Shown here: piece by piece, positions 1 through 6,489 of the stretch
Layout: each line of letters starts with the position of its first letter
Numbering within the stretch: position 1 is the stretch's first letter
DNA from: an uncultured Butyricicoccus sp.
GTDB lineage: Bacteria > Bacillota > Clostridia > Oscillospirales > Butyricicoccaceae
DNA: 7,796 bases
Direction of reading: 5' to 3'
NCBI GenBank assembly: GCA_900555465.1
Contig: USLE01000046.1
Coordinates: forward strand, 1 to 7,796
Notes under the pieces: model-generated
What the model was told of the DNA's origin: nothing
Database searches by the model: none
What the model saw: the letters and a program-made list of their open reading frames with translations, nothing else
Made by a program: the position numbers and the translations under genes

Positions 1-1056
1 ATCGGCTACGGCGGCAGGCCGGCCGCTCGGCTGGTCGTGGGCATGATCTTCTTCGAGTGGATCATCGCGTGGAGCATGATCGTGGACACGCGCGCGGTGC
101 TGCCCGGCTCCGCGGGCTACTGGGGCGCGATGGCATGGAAGTTCGCCATGTGGGCGGCGGTGTGGCTGCTCATGCGCCGGGTGTTCCGGGACGGCAAGCA
201 GGTCGTCCTGTCCGGGCGGCTGTGGGCGCTGCTCGGCTTGCTGGCGCTCTCGCCGCTGCTGAGTGAGCTCGCGTTCTCTATGTGGGATATCCGCGCCTAC
301 ACGATCGACGGCACGGACGCGCAGATCGACGCGGCGTTCTACACCCTGCTGCCCTTTGTATTTGTCTCCGCGATCGCGCTGCTGTTTGCGGTCGTGCTGC
401 TCTCGCGCCATCAGGCGCTCGAGCAGGAGCACCAGCTCGCGGACATGCGGGAATTATACTATCAGGGCATCCGGCGCGAACAGGAGCAGGTGCGCCGCCT
501 GCGGCACGATATGCGCAACCACCTGACCGCGCTCTCCGGCCTGCTCGAGCAGGGGGAGAGCGGCCGCGCGGCCGAGTATGTGCGCAGCTTGCAGGCGGCA
601 TCCGGCCCCTCCGGCGCCGGACGGTTCACGGAAAACGACACGGTCAATATCGTGCTGTCCGCCAAGACGCGCGATATGGCGCAGGCCGGGCTGATTGCGG
701 ACATCAATGTGTCCCTGCCGGAAAACCTGCCCATTTCCGACCCTGACCTGTGCGCGCTGTTCGGCAACGCGCTCGACAACGCGATCGAGGCGGCGAAGGA
801 TGCTGCGGACAAGCGCATCACCGTGCGCGCCCGCGCGGACAAGGGCCTGCTCATGCTGCGCGTCACAAACGCCTATGCGGGCGAGCGGGAGGAAAAAGCG
901 GACGGCCTGTTTGCCACGACCAAGGCGGACCGGCGCGCGCACGGCTTCGGCCTGCGCGGCATGCGCGAGATCGCGGCGCGCAACGGCGGCACGCTCGAGA
1001 CGACCGCAAAGGATGGCGTATTCGAGCTCGTCGCCTGCCTGCCGCTGACAAAATAA
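1..1056 (+). CDS. GHKL-family membrane sensor histidine kinase (5' partial)
   Basis: Probable sensor kinase of a two-component system, acting at the cytoplasmic membrane. The frame is open from base 1. The first usable starts (GTG at 37, ATG at 43) have no ribosome site, so the true start is probably upstream. Counting from the GTG, hydrophobic segments lie near residues 3-16, 29-49, 62-81 and 101-123; AgrC/VirS-type sensors usually have 5-7, so one or more membrane segments are missing. A charged helix follows, then the phosphoacceptor motif RLRHDMRNHLTAL with His157 (codon at 505-507), the N-box FGNALDNAIEAA (244-251) and a G-box with GFGL (303-306). A compact GHKL ATPase domain without a long DHp is typical of quorum- or peptide-sensing kinases. 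No response regulator is visible; it is expected upstream. The signal is unknown. The gene ends at TAA 1054-1056, just before a strong terminator. Confidence 0.9.
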   Translation: MGYGGRPAARLVVGMIFFEWIIAWSMIVDTRAVLPGSAGYWGAMAWKFAMWAAVWLLMRRVFRDGKQVVLSGRLWALLGLLALSPLLSELAFSMWDIRAYTIDGTDAQIDAAFYTLLPFVFVSAIALLFAVVLLSRHQALEQEHQLADMRELYYQGIRREQEQVRRLRHDMRNHLTALSGLLEQGESGRAAEYVRSLQAASGPSGAGRFTENDTVNIVLSAKTRDMAQAGLIADINVSLPENLPISDPDLCALFGNALDNAIEAAKDAADKRITVRARADKGLLMLRVTNAYAGEREEKADGLFATTKADRRAHGFGLRGMREIAARNGGTLETTAKDGVFELVACLPLTK

Positions 1057-1057
1057 C

Positions 1058-1090
1058 AAAACGGCTTTGGAAAAATCCAAAGCCGTTTTT
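1058..1090. terminator. Bidirectional intrinsic terminator between convergent genes
   Basis: There is a perfect 13-bp stem: AAAACGGCTTTGG at 1058-1070 and CCAAAGCCGTTTT at 1077-1089, with a 6-nt loop. On the plus strand it is followed by a T run to 1090. On the minus strand the stem also ends in TTTT. It starts one base after the kinase stop codon and lies 26 bases beyond the ligase stop, so it can end both convergent transcripts. Confidence 0.9.
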
Positions 1091-1115
1091 GTCGTTTCGA
1101 TTCGGTTTACACGGT

Positions 1116-2765
1116 TCAATCAAGCGCCTGGCGCAGCTTGTAGTGCATCAGCTTGCCGGTCGCTGTGTGCGGCAGCTCGCTGACGATATGGTACACGCGC
1201 GGCCACTTGTACGAGGACAGCATGGGGTGGTGCGTGCAGTAGTCTTTGAGCTCCTCGACGGTCAGGCTGTCGTCCGATGCGACGACATAGGCCGCCACGA
1301 CCTCGCCGCGCAGTTTGTCCGGCACGCCGATGACCGCGCTCTCCGCAACCTTGGGGTGCTCGTTGAGCACCGCCTCGATCTGGGTGGGGTAGATGTTTTC
1401 GCCCGCGGAGACGATCATATCGTCCTTGCGGCCCGAGACCGTGACGAATTCGTTTTCGTCCCAGGTGCCCACGTCGCCCGTGTACAGCCAGCCTTTGTAG
1501 AACTTGTTTTTGGTCATCTCCTCGTTGTTATAATAGCAGAACGCGCTCTTTGCGGGGGAGGAGATGATGATCTCGCCCGGGGTCTCGCCGTCGCGCGGGA
1601 CGGTCTCGTCCGGCTCCGCGTGCGTGCCGTCCTCGTGGATGGCGACCAGACGCACATCATCGTCCGTGCACGAGCGGCCGGCCGAGCCCGCCATATCCGG
1701 CAGGTCGAACGGGCGCAGGAAGGTGTTCCAGAAGGTCTCGGTCGTGCCGTAGCCGTTGAAGATGTTGGGCGTCAGCAGCTGCATATATTTCTCGCACGCG
1801 GCCTTTTCAAACGGCGCGCCCATTGTGACGATGCCGCGCAGCGCGGACAGGTCGGCCGGGGTGCGCTCCTGCGTGCGCGCGAGCATCGCGATGATGGTCG
1901 GCACGCCGATCAGGAAGGAGATCCGGTACTTTTCCGCGTATTCCAGCGCGCGCTTGGGCGCGAAATCGCGCAGGATGACCACCTCGCCGCCCGCGTACAG
2001 CGTCGGGCAGGGGCCGCCCGAGTGGATGCCGCCGCGGTGGAACCACGGGGTCATGTTCATGGTGCGGTCCAGGGGCCCGAGCGGGAAGTGCATCATCACG
2101 TCATGCGCGGAGAGCACTTCGTTTACATTGTTGATCGGCACACCCTTGGGGCGGTTGGTCGTGCCCGAGGTGTACAGCCGGGTGGTTTCGTCGTAAATAT
2201 GCGGGTCAAAGTCGACCGGCGGGTCGGTCTCGGGCTGCAGGGAGACATAGTCCTGATAGCCCGTGTGGCCGTCCGGCACCGCGGCGCCGCCCTTATAATC
2301 GACCATGACGACGGTCTGCGGCTTGTGCCCGCACAGCTCGAGCGCGCCGCCCGACAGCTCGCCGAACTCCGCGTCATAGAAAAACGCCTTGGGGCGGCTG
2401 TCGTCGATCACGAGCGCGATCTCTCCCGCGCCCTGCCGGTAGTTGACCGGGCAGGCGATCGCGCCGATCTTGTGCGCCGCCAGATAGCAGAACACGAACT
2501 CGGGCGAGTTGAGCAGGGTGAACATGACCACGTCGTTTTTCCCTACGCCGTCCGCGCGCAGCGCGTGCGCCAGACGGTTGGCCTCGGCGTTCAGCTCGCG
2601 GTAGGTCCAGCGCCGGCCGGAAAGCGGGTCGTGCAGCGCGGGACGGGTGCCGAAGCGCGATACATTGCGCAGGAAACCGTTCAAATAGGTAAAGCGCGTT
2701 TCAAACGTATCGCGGAACATGGAGACATCATAGGTGTATTGGTGCTGCAAAGGGGTTCGCCTCAT
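1116..2765 (-). CDS. AMP-forming acyl-CoA synthetase / acid-CoA ligase (ANL superfamily)
   Basis: The 549-residue product should activate a carboxylic acid with ATP to an acyl-adenylate and transfer it to CoA or another thiol, in the cytosol. All core ANL motifs are present: the P-loop LYTSGTTNRPKG (197-208), NGYGTTETFW (337-346), the hinge-side GWLYTGDVG (425-433), GRKDDMIVSAGENIYPTQIE (445-464) and the C-terminal catalytic lysine in TATGKLM (Lys538). The length is normal for FadD-like ligases (COG0318 type). The substrate cannot be read from the sequence; medium or long fatty acids, or an aryl/dicarboxylic acid, are all possible. The start ATG (2763-2765) overlaps the TGA of the upstream synthase as ATGA. 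No good ribosome site precedes it, so translation probably depends on coupling to that gene. The next Met (residue 16) also lacks a ribosome site. The gene ends at TGA 1116-1118, facing the shared terminator. Confidence 0.93.
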   Translation of the reverse strand: MRRTPLQHQYTYDVSMFRDTFETRFTYLNGFLRNVSRFGTRPALHDPLSGRRWTYRELNAEANRLAHALRADGVGKNDVVMFTLLNSPEFVFCYLAAHKIGAIACPVNYRQGAGEIALVIDDSRPKAFFYDAEFGELSGGALELCGHKPQTVVMVDYKGGAAVPDGHTGYQDYVSLQPETDPPVDFDPHIYDETTRLYTSGTTNRPKGVPINNVNEVLSAHDVMMHFPLGPLDRTMNMTPWFHRGGIHSGGPCPTLYAGGEVVILRDFAPKRALEYAEKYRISFLIGVPTIIAMLARTQERTPADLSALRGIVTMGAPFEKAACEKYMQLLTPNIFNGYGTTETFWNTFLRPFDLPDMAGSAGRSCTDDDVRLVAIHEDGTHAEPDETVPRDGETPGEIIISSPAKSAFCYYNNEEMTKNKFYKGWLYTGDVGTWDENEFVTVSGRKDDMIVSAGENIYPTQIEAVLNEHPKVAESAVIGVPDKLRGEVVAAYVVASDDSLTVEELKDYCTHHPMLSSYKWPRVYHIVSELPHTATGKLMHYKLRQALD

Positions 2766-3997
2766 TTCTGGTATCGGGAAAGGATAATGCTGGAGTTTTG
2801 GCCGCCGAAGCCGAGCGAATTGCTCATGGCGGCGGAGATATCCGCCTTTCGTGCGGCGTTCGGCACATAGTCGAGGTCGCAGTCCGGGTCGGGGGTGTCG
2901 AGATGCAGGGTGGGCGGCAGGATGCCGTCCTGAATCGCCTTGATGCAGGCGATCGCCTCAGTCAGGCCGCCCGCGCCCATCAGATGGCCGGTCGCGGACT
3001 TGGTCGAGGAGACCGGCGGCGCGGATTCCCGTCCGCCGAACACGGCCTTGACCGCAAGGGTCTCGGCCTTGTCGCCCAGCGGGGTCGAGGTGCCGTGCGC
3101 GTTGATGTAGCCGATGTCGGACGGCTGCATGCCCGCCCGCGCCAGCGCGCGCTGCATGCACGCCGCGGCGCCTGCGCCGTCCGGGCAGGGCGCGGTGACA
3201 TGGTGCGCGTCCGATGTATTCGCGTAGCCCGCGAGCACGGCGTGGATCTTCGCGCCGCGCGCGAGCGCGTGCTCCTCGGTTTCAATCAGCAGCGCGCCGC
3301 CGCCCTCGCCGATGACAAAGCCGTCGCGGTTCAGGTCAAACGGGCGGCAGGCGTGTTCCGGGTCGTCGTTGCGGCGGGACAGCGCCTTTGCCTGCGACAG
3401 GCCGGACACCACGATCGGGCACAGGATGCTTTCGCCGCCGACCGCGAGCACCGCGTTCGCCTCACCGGTTTTGAGCAGCATGGCGGCGGTCATCATCGCG
3501 TCGCCGCCCGCCGAGCAGGCGGTGTTGAGCGTCAGGCTCGGGCCGTGGATGCCGTGCGCGATCGCGATCTGCGCCGCGGCGATGTTGCCGATGGTCATGG
3601 GCACAAAGCGCGGGCCGACGCGGTGGCCCGCGTCGTATGCCTCCTGCGTGCGCGCGACCGTGGTCACGCCGTCCATCGCCGTGCCCATGACGATGCCGAT
3701 GCGGTCGGACTCCGGCTCGATGGCAAGCCCGCTGTCCGCGAGCGCCTCTTCCGCAGCGGCAAAAGCGAACTGCATGAACGGGTCCATCGTGCGCGCGAGT
3801 GTTTTGGGCATATGCTCGACAGGGTCGAATCCCTTAAGCTCCGCCGCGATCTGCACCGGCAGGCCGGATGCGTCAAAGCGCGTGATCCGGCCGATGCCGC
3901 ACGCGCCGGCGATCAATGCGCGCCAATAGGCGTCCACACCGATGCCGACCGGCGTGACCGCCCCCATGCCTGTAATGACCAAAGTATTCTCTTTCAT
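2762..3997 (-). CDS. fabF: FabF-like beta-ketoacyl-ACP synthase (KAS II family)
   Basis: The 411-residue product is a condensing enzyme that joins an acyl thioester to malonyl-ACP with loss of CO2, giving a beta-ketoacyl-ACP. The Cys-His-His triad is complete: Cys161 in NTACSAGGDA, His301 in NAHGTSTPLGDK and His338 in TKSATGHLMGAGG with the usual Lys333. The C-terminal gate loop reads SLGFGGQN (394-401). Length and motif spacing match FabF (E. coli Cys163/His303/His340). The start ATG at 3995-3997 has a weak ribosome site (GGGGAA, 5 nt upstream). It is the first gene of a two-gene operon with the acid-CoA ligase, overlapping it by 4 bp. No ACP, ketoreductase or malonyltransferase is seen, and the gene stands apart from a fab cluster. 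It may therefore be a specialised rather than the housekeeping FabF; that is inference. Confidence 0.93.
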   Translation of the reverse strand: MKENTLVITGMGAVTPVGIGVDAYWRALIAGACGIGRITRFDASGLPVQIAAELKGFDPVEHMPKTLARTMDPFMQFAFAAAEEALADSGLAIEPESDRIGIVMGTAMDGVTTVARTQEAYDAGHRVGPRFVPMTIGNIAAAQIAIAHGIHGPSLTLNTACSAGGDAMMTAAMLLKTGEANAVLAVGGESILCPIVVSGLSQAKALSRRNDDPEHACRPFDLNRDGFVIGEGGGALLIETEEHALARGAKIHAVLAGYANTSDAHHVTAPCPDGAGAAACMQRALARAGMQPSDIGYINAHGTSTPLGDKAETLAVKAVFGGRESAPPVSSTKSATGHLMGAGGLTEAIACIKAIQDGILPPTLHLDTPDPDCDLDYVPNAARKADISAAMSNSLGFGGQNSSIILSRYQK

Positions 3998-4071
3998 GCT
4001 GGTTCCCCATTTGTTTAAGATTTTTCAGCCTGCCAAAGCGTGCAAAGCAATTCTTCAACAATTTGCTCCCC

Positions 4072-4080
4072 ATTATATCA
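4072..4080 (-). promoter_or_regulatory. Proximal extended -10 promoter of the fabF operon
   Basis: Read on the minus strand, TGATATAAT is a perfect TATAAT preceded by TGn. It lies about 75 nt upstream of the synthase start. No good -35 box is seen at 16-18 nt, which extended -10 promoters can tolerate. It is a motif-based prediction only. Confidence 0.4.
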
Positions 4081-4127
4081 CGCCTGCGGGCGAGAAGAAA
4101 AGCTGAAAACTCACCAAAATCCTGCCG

Positions 4128-4147
4128 CATATCAGGTACTTGATGTG
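4128..4147. promoter_or_regulatory. 20-bp imperfect palindrome, candidate operator in the fabF leader
   Basis: The sequence CATATCAGGTACTTGATGTG matches its own reverse complement at 16 of 20 positions, centred on GTAC. It lies about 28 bp downstream of the distal -10 box and about 50 bp upstream of the proximal one, where a bound repressor could block transcription. Fatty-acid regulators of Firmicutes (FapR, FabT families) bind palindromes of similar size, but I cannot assign this site to either. Confidence 0.4.
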
Positions 4148-4174
4148 CTATCAGCATAATAATTTCCATGATTT

Positions 4175-4183
4175 ATTATACCA
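4175..4183 (-). promoter_or_regulatory. Distal extended -10 promoter of the fabF operon
   Basis: Read on the minus strand, TGGTATAAT is a perfect TATAAT with the extended TGn element. The -35 region at 17-bp spacing (TTTTAC) is poor. It would give a leader of about 170 nt before the synthase, containing the 4128-4147 palindrome and the proximal promoter. Confidence 0.5.
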
Positions 4184-4222
4184 GAAAAGTCGCAAAAGTA
4201 AAAGGACATTCCTGTGGTCAAA

Positions 4223-4242
4223 TGTGCAAAAAGTGTGCAAAA
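4223..4242. repeat. Short tandem direct repeat TGTGCAAAA, 11-bp period
   Basis: TGTGCAAAA occurs at 4223-4231 and again at 4234-4242, one helical turn apart. It lies about 40 bp upstream of the distal -10 of the fabF operon. It could be an activator or operator site, or chance in AT-rich DNA. Confidence 0.3.
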
Positions 4243-4245
4243 TAA

Positions 4246-4271
4246 CAGCCTCCTCTTTGGCAGAGGAGGCT
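4246..4271. repeat. Boundary palindrome, copy 1
   Basis: This is a 10-bp perfect stem (AGCCTCCTCT / AGAGGAGGCT) with loop TTGGC. It is identical over 26 bp to 4486-4511, at an offset of exactly 240 bp. No T run follows on either strand, so it is not a standard terminator. It looks like an extragenic palindromic repeat. Confidence 0.8.
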
Positions 4272-4485
4272 CAGTCTGTCGAGGAAGCACTTTCGCGCGT
4301 AGCGCGTATCAAATAGGAAATTGCGGCGAGCCGCAATTTCCATAAAAACCGGGAGCATGTATCTCGGTTTTTATACAAACCGCTGGCAAGTGTGCCTGAA
4401 AGGCGCGCGCAGGCAGCGGAATTTTCGATCGAAAGCGTGGTTTCGATCGAGAGGCTGTTCGAAAAACATAGTTTTTCGACAGCCT
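4272..4485. repeat. Palindrome mosaic: back-to-back hairpins
   Basis: Almost every base between the two boundary palindromes can pair locally. Seen in order: CGCGC-GTA-GCGCG (4294-4306); a 12-bp perfect stem GGAAATTGCGGC / GCCGCAATTTCC with a 2-nt loop (4316-4341); directly abutting it, a 10-bp stem ATAAAAACCG / CGGTTTTTAT (4342-4374); CCGCTG / CAGCGG enclosing GCCT / AGGC (4380-4419); the self-complementary TTTCGATCGAAA (4423-4434), with TTTCGATCGA again at 4441-4450; and a 16-bp stem with one bulged base, GAGGCTGT.. / ..ACAGCCTC, with loop ATA (4451-4486). I see no coding signature. It is best read as a composite extragenic repeat (REP/BIME- or MITE-like); whether it forms a functional RNA is unknown. 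Confidence 0.75.
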
Positions 4486-4512
4486 CAGCCTCCTCTTTGG
4501 CAGAGGAGGCTG
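4486..4512. repeat. Boundary palindrome, copy 2
   Basis: This is the second, identical copy of the 26-bp palindrome at 4246-4271. Here the flanking C4486 and G4512 also pair, giving an 11-bp stem. It directly abuts the 4451-4486 hairpin and lies 12 nt beyond the stop codon of the minus-strand gene remnant, so it is the first structure met by transcripts from that side. Confidence 0.8.
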
Positions 4513-4524
4513 AAATGCGTACGG

Positions 4525-4725
4525 TCAGGCGTTGTCGGCCGGGGCTTTGGCATCCGCGGCAGCGGGCGCTTTGTTCTCTGCCGCAGGCAGCTTGGGCGAC
4601 CATGCTTTCTGCGGCGGGCGGATGTCGATCGCCGGGTTGAAGGCGTAGTAGTTCTTCGCATCCAGATTGTCCTGTACTACGCGCAGCGCATCGCCGAAGC
4701 GCACAACAGGGAACGGCTTTCCCCG
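4525..4725 (-). pseudogene. C-terminal remnant of an unidentified gene, abutting the recombinase
   Basis: There are 66 sense codons and a TGA (4525-4527) in the same frame as the recombinase and directly after its stop. The peptide starts RGKPFPVVRFGDALRVVQDN, continues with LDAKNYYAFNPAIDIRPPQK and ends in an Ala/Lys/Pro-rich tail (residues about 46-66). The G/C-rich third positions and sensible composition argue for real coding sequence. There is no ATG; the only candidate start is a GTG at residue 8 with no ribosome site. It is therefore best read as the 3' end of a gene cut by arrival of the recombinase module or by a rearrangement. I do not recognise the family; the low-complexity tail suggests a cytoplasmic C-terminal extension. 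The matching N-terminal half is not found in the window. It could instead be a readthrough extension of the recombinase, which is less likely. Confidence 0.6.
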
Positions 4726-6231
4726 TCAAATCCTCCAGATGATTTGAAGTTCGGTCTCCGTGGCGCGGATGGATTCGATCAGGCAGTCCGCGACCGCGGC
4801 CTTGTCGCCGGTCGTGAGCCGGTCCCAGTTTTGCAGGTAGCCGGTGATCTCCGGCGCATCCGCCTGCGCCTGCCGCTCCAGCGCGGAAAGGCGGGTGCAC
4901 AGCGCCTCCTTTTGTGCTTCGAGCGCGGTGATCTGCCGGTTGATGTAACGCATCAGGCCGGCGTCGGCCTGCGGGACCTGTCGGACGAGCGCCTGTAGCT
5001 CGCTGTCGACTGCATCCATCTGCGCCTGCAGCCGGCAGGCAGAGCGGCCGGAAACCGGCGGCGCCGGGGACAGGGTTGGGAATTCGCGAAGTTTGCCGCA
5101 TATTTCCGCAAACACAAGGGCGTCCACCGTGTCGGCGCGCAGCGAGCCGAAGGTGCAGCCGCCTTTGGAAGCGTATTTATGGCTGCAAAGGTAGTACCGC
5201 ACATCCGCTTTGCGCTTGCGGCGCCCCACTTTCACCGTCAGCGCGTGGCCGCAGCAGCCGCATTTGAGCTTGCCGGCAAGCCATGTCCGCTGCGCCTTCA
5301 TGGGCTTGGCGGCGGATTGGTGATGCAGGCATTTGGTGCGGCATAGGATCCAGGTACCCGCATCCACAATACCCTCGTGCGGGGCGAGCACCAGCGTATG
5401 CCCGCTGAGGGAGGCGGTTTTGCGCTTGTCGGCATCGCCGGAATACAGATAGGCCCCGTTCACACCGATAAAATCCGCCGGGGGATTGACGATCTCCGTC
5501 CCCTGCGTTTGGAAGAAATGATAAATGCGCGGATCCGCCCGCACATAGATGGGGTTGACGATCAGGTCCCGGATGCGGGACCGGCTGAAGGGCGCGCCGC
5601 TGAGGTTTTTGATATTGTGTGCGCTTAAATACGCGGCAACATCGCCCAGCGAGGCTTGCGGCTGCGCATAGAGCGAGAAAATCCGGCGGATCACCGCGCT
5701 TTCGCGTTCCAGCGGGGCATAGCAGTGCGTGCGCACGCCGTCGATCGTGATCTGCCTGAGCGCAAAGCCGTAGGGGACCCGGCCGCCCATGTAAAACCCG
5801 CGCCGGCTGCGGGAGGCGTATGCGTCAATGACGCGCTGCTGGATGGTCTCGCGCTCGAGCTGCGCGAAGATCATCACGATCATCAGCATGGCCTTGCCGA
5901 TCGGGGAGGCGGTATCGAACTTTTCCATTGTGCTGGAAAAGCTGACCGCATGGGTCTGAAACACGTCGATCACGTTGGCAAAATCCAGCACGGAGCGGCT
6001 GATGCGGTCGAGCCGGTAGACGATCACCCGCTCGATCCGGCCCGCGGCGACATCCTGCATCATCTGCTGAAAGGCCGGGCGGTCGGTGTTTTTGCCGCTA
6101 TAGCCCTTATCCGTATAAATGCGATATTGGTTCCCGGTCAGCTCCTTTTTGCAGTATTCCGCCTGGCTTTCGACCGAAATGCTGTCCGCCCGGTCGACCG
6201 ACTGCCGGGTGTAGATCGCTTCTATCCTCAT
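4726..6231 (-). CDS. Large serine recombinase (site-specific integrase/resolvase family)
   Basis: The 501-residue product is a DNA strand-exchange enzyme using a serine nucleophile, probably for integration and excision of a mobile element. The N-terminal resolvase domain (about 1-145) has the active-site motif YTRQS with Ser11, ESQ (21-23), DKGYSGKNTDRPAF (41-54) and the arginine-rich YRLDRISRS (72-80). The recombinase domain covers about 145-270 with GRVPYGF (150-156). A zinc ribbon with Cys324, 326, 327, 349 and 359 follows, then a coiled-coil-like stretch (about 400-455). The end LQIIWRI looks like a natural C-terminus. No frameshift or lost catalytic residue is seen. Translation starts at ATG 6229-6231 behind a run of eight G followed by AG, about 5 nt upstream. 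A 54-residue small protein gene lies 71 nt upstream on the same strand. Nothing resembling cargo genes is evident. Confidence 0.92.
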   Translation of the reverse strand: MRIEAIYTRQSVDRADSISVESQAEYCKKELTGNQYRIYTDKGYSGKNTDRPAFQQMMQDVAAGRIERVIVYRLDRISRSVLDFANVIDVFQTHAVSFSSTMEKFDTASPIGKAMLMIVMIFAQLERETIQQRVIDAYASRSRRGFYMGGRVPYGFALRQITIDGVRTHCYAPLERESAVIRRIFSLYAQPQASLGDVAAYLSAHNIKNLSGAPFSRSRIRDLIVNPIYVRADPRIYHFFQTQGTEIVNPPADFIGVNGAYLYSGDADKRKTASLSGHTLVLAPHEGIVDAGTWILCRTKCLHHQSAAKPMKAQRTWLAGKLKCGCCGHALTVKVGRRKRKADVRYYLCSHKYASKGGCTFGSLRADTVDALVFAEICGKLREFPTLSPAPPVSGRSACRLQAQMDAVDSELQALVRQVPQADAGLMRYINRQITALEAQKEALCTRLSALERQAQADAPEITGYLQNWDRLTTGDKAAVADCLIESIRATETELQIIWRI

Positions 6232-6262
6232 GGTGCTCCCCCCCCTTTATGCAAAAGAAACG

Positions 6263-6284
6263 GGGCTGCCCGGAAAACCAGCCC
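6263..6284. other. Hairpin between small ORF and recombinase
   Basis: There is a 6-bp G/C stem, GGGCTG (6263-6268) with CAGCCC (6279-6284), and a 10-nt loop. On the minus strand it is followed by CGTTTCTTTTG, a poor T-tract. It could be a weak attenuator lowering recombinase expression after the small gene. The evidence is thin. Confidence 0.3.
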
Positions 6285-6302
6285 GCAGCGCGCAGAACAG
6301 CG

Positions 6303-6467
6303 CTAAACCTCGCAATATTTGCGGAAAATATCGTATAACTTGTGTTCGATGTCCTTTTTGACGAGTTCCCGCTCTGCGGCAGGATAGCAGGGGCTGAGAT
6401 TGCGAACCGTAAAGCAGGTCCCCGCGGCCTGCTTCTGCGTTTCGGTGCGCTCATACGCTGTGTTCAT
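6303..6467 (-). CDS. Small protein (54 aa) preceding the recombinase, function unknown
   Basis: The peptide runs from MNTAYERTETQKQAAGTCFT, through VRNLSPCYPAAERELVKKDI, to EHKLYDIFRKYCEV. The start at ATG 6465-6467 is chosen because GGAGAG lies 6 nt upstream; the frame is open further upstream (to an ATG at 6614), but that part has no ribosome site and looks non-coding. It has no membrane segment. The C-terminal half is strongly helical and charged (ERELVKKDIEHKLYDIFRKY), which could form a dimerising or DNA/protein-binding helix; there are two cysteines. It is on the recombinase strand with a 71-nt gap, so it is probably co-transcribed and part of the same module, perhaps as an accessory or regulatory factor. 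I do not recognise a named family. Confidence 0.6.
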   Translation of the reverse strand: MNTAYERTETQKQAAGTCFTVRNLSPCYPAAERELVKKDIEHKLYDIFRKYCEV

Positions 6468-6489
6468 GGGCATCTCTCCGGATCGTCTG

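Noticed and set aside
750..2870. A 706-codon plus-strand open frame opposite the ligase
   Set aside because: It is antisense to a gene with all ANL motifs, its composition is Arg/Ala/Val-rich as expected of a shadow frame in GC-rich DNA, and no domain is recognisable.
2798..4018. A 406-codon plus-strand open frame opposite the synthase
   Set aside because: It is the complement of an intact FabF-like gene; the translation is Arg/His/Ala-rich with no motif. Shadow of GC-biased codons.
3873..4169. A 98-codon minus-strand frame starting in the fabF leader
   Set aside because: Its first ATG is only about 6 nt below the distal -10 with no ribosome site, and it runs 125 nt into the synthase in another frame. 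The leader part could be read as a peptide but has no independent support.
4247..4271. Boundary palindrome as an intrinsic terminator
   Set aside because: The stem is strong but no T run follows on either strand, and an identical copy lies 240 bp away, which fits a repeat better.
4246..4512. CRISPR array or integron attC cluster
   Set aside because: Only two copies of one repeat occur, with no regular spacers and no cas genes. There is no tyrosine integron integrase and no attC-type core sites that I can see.
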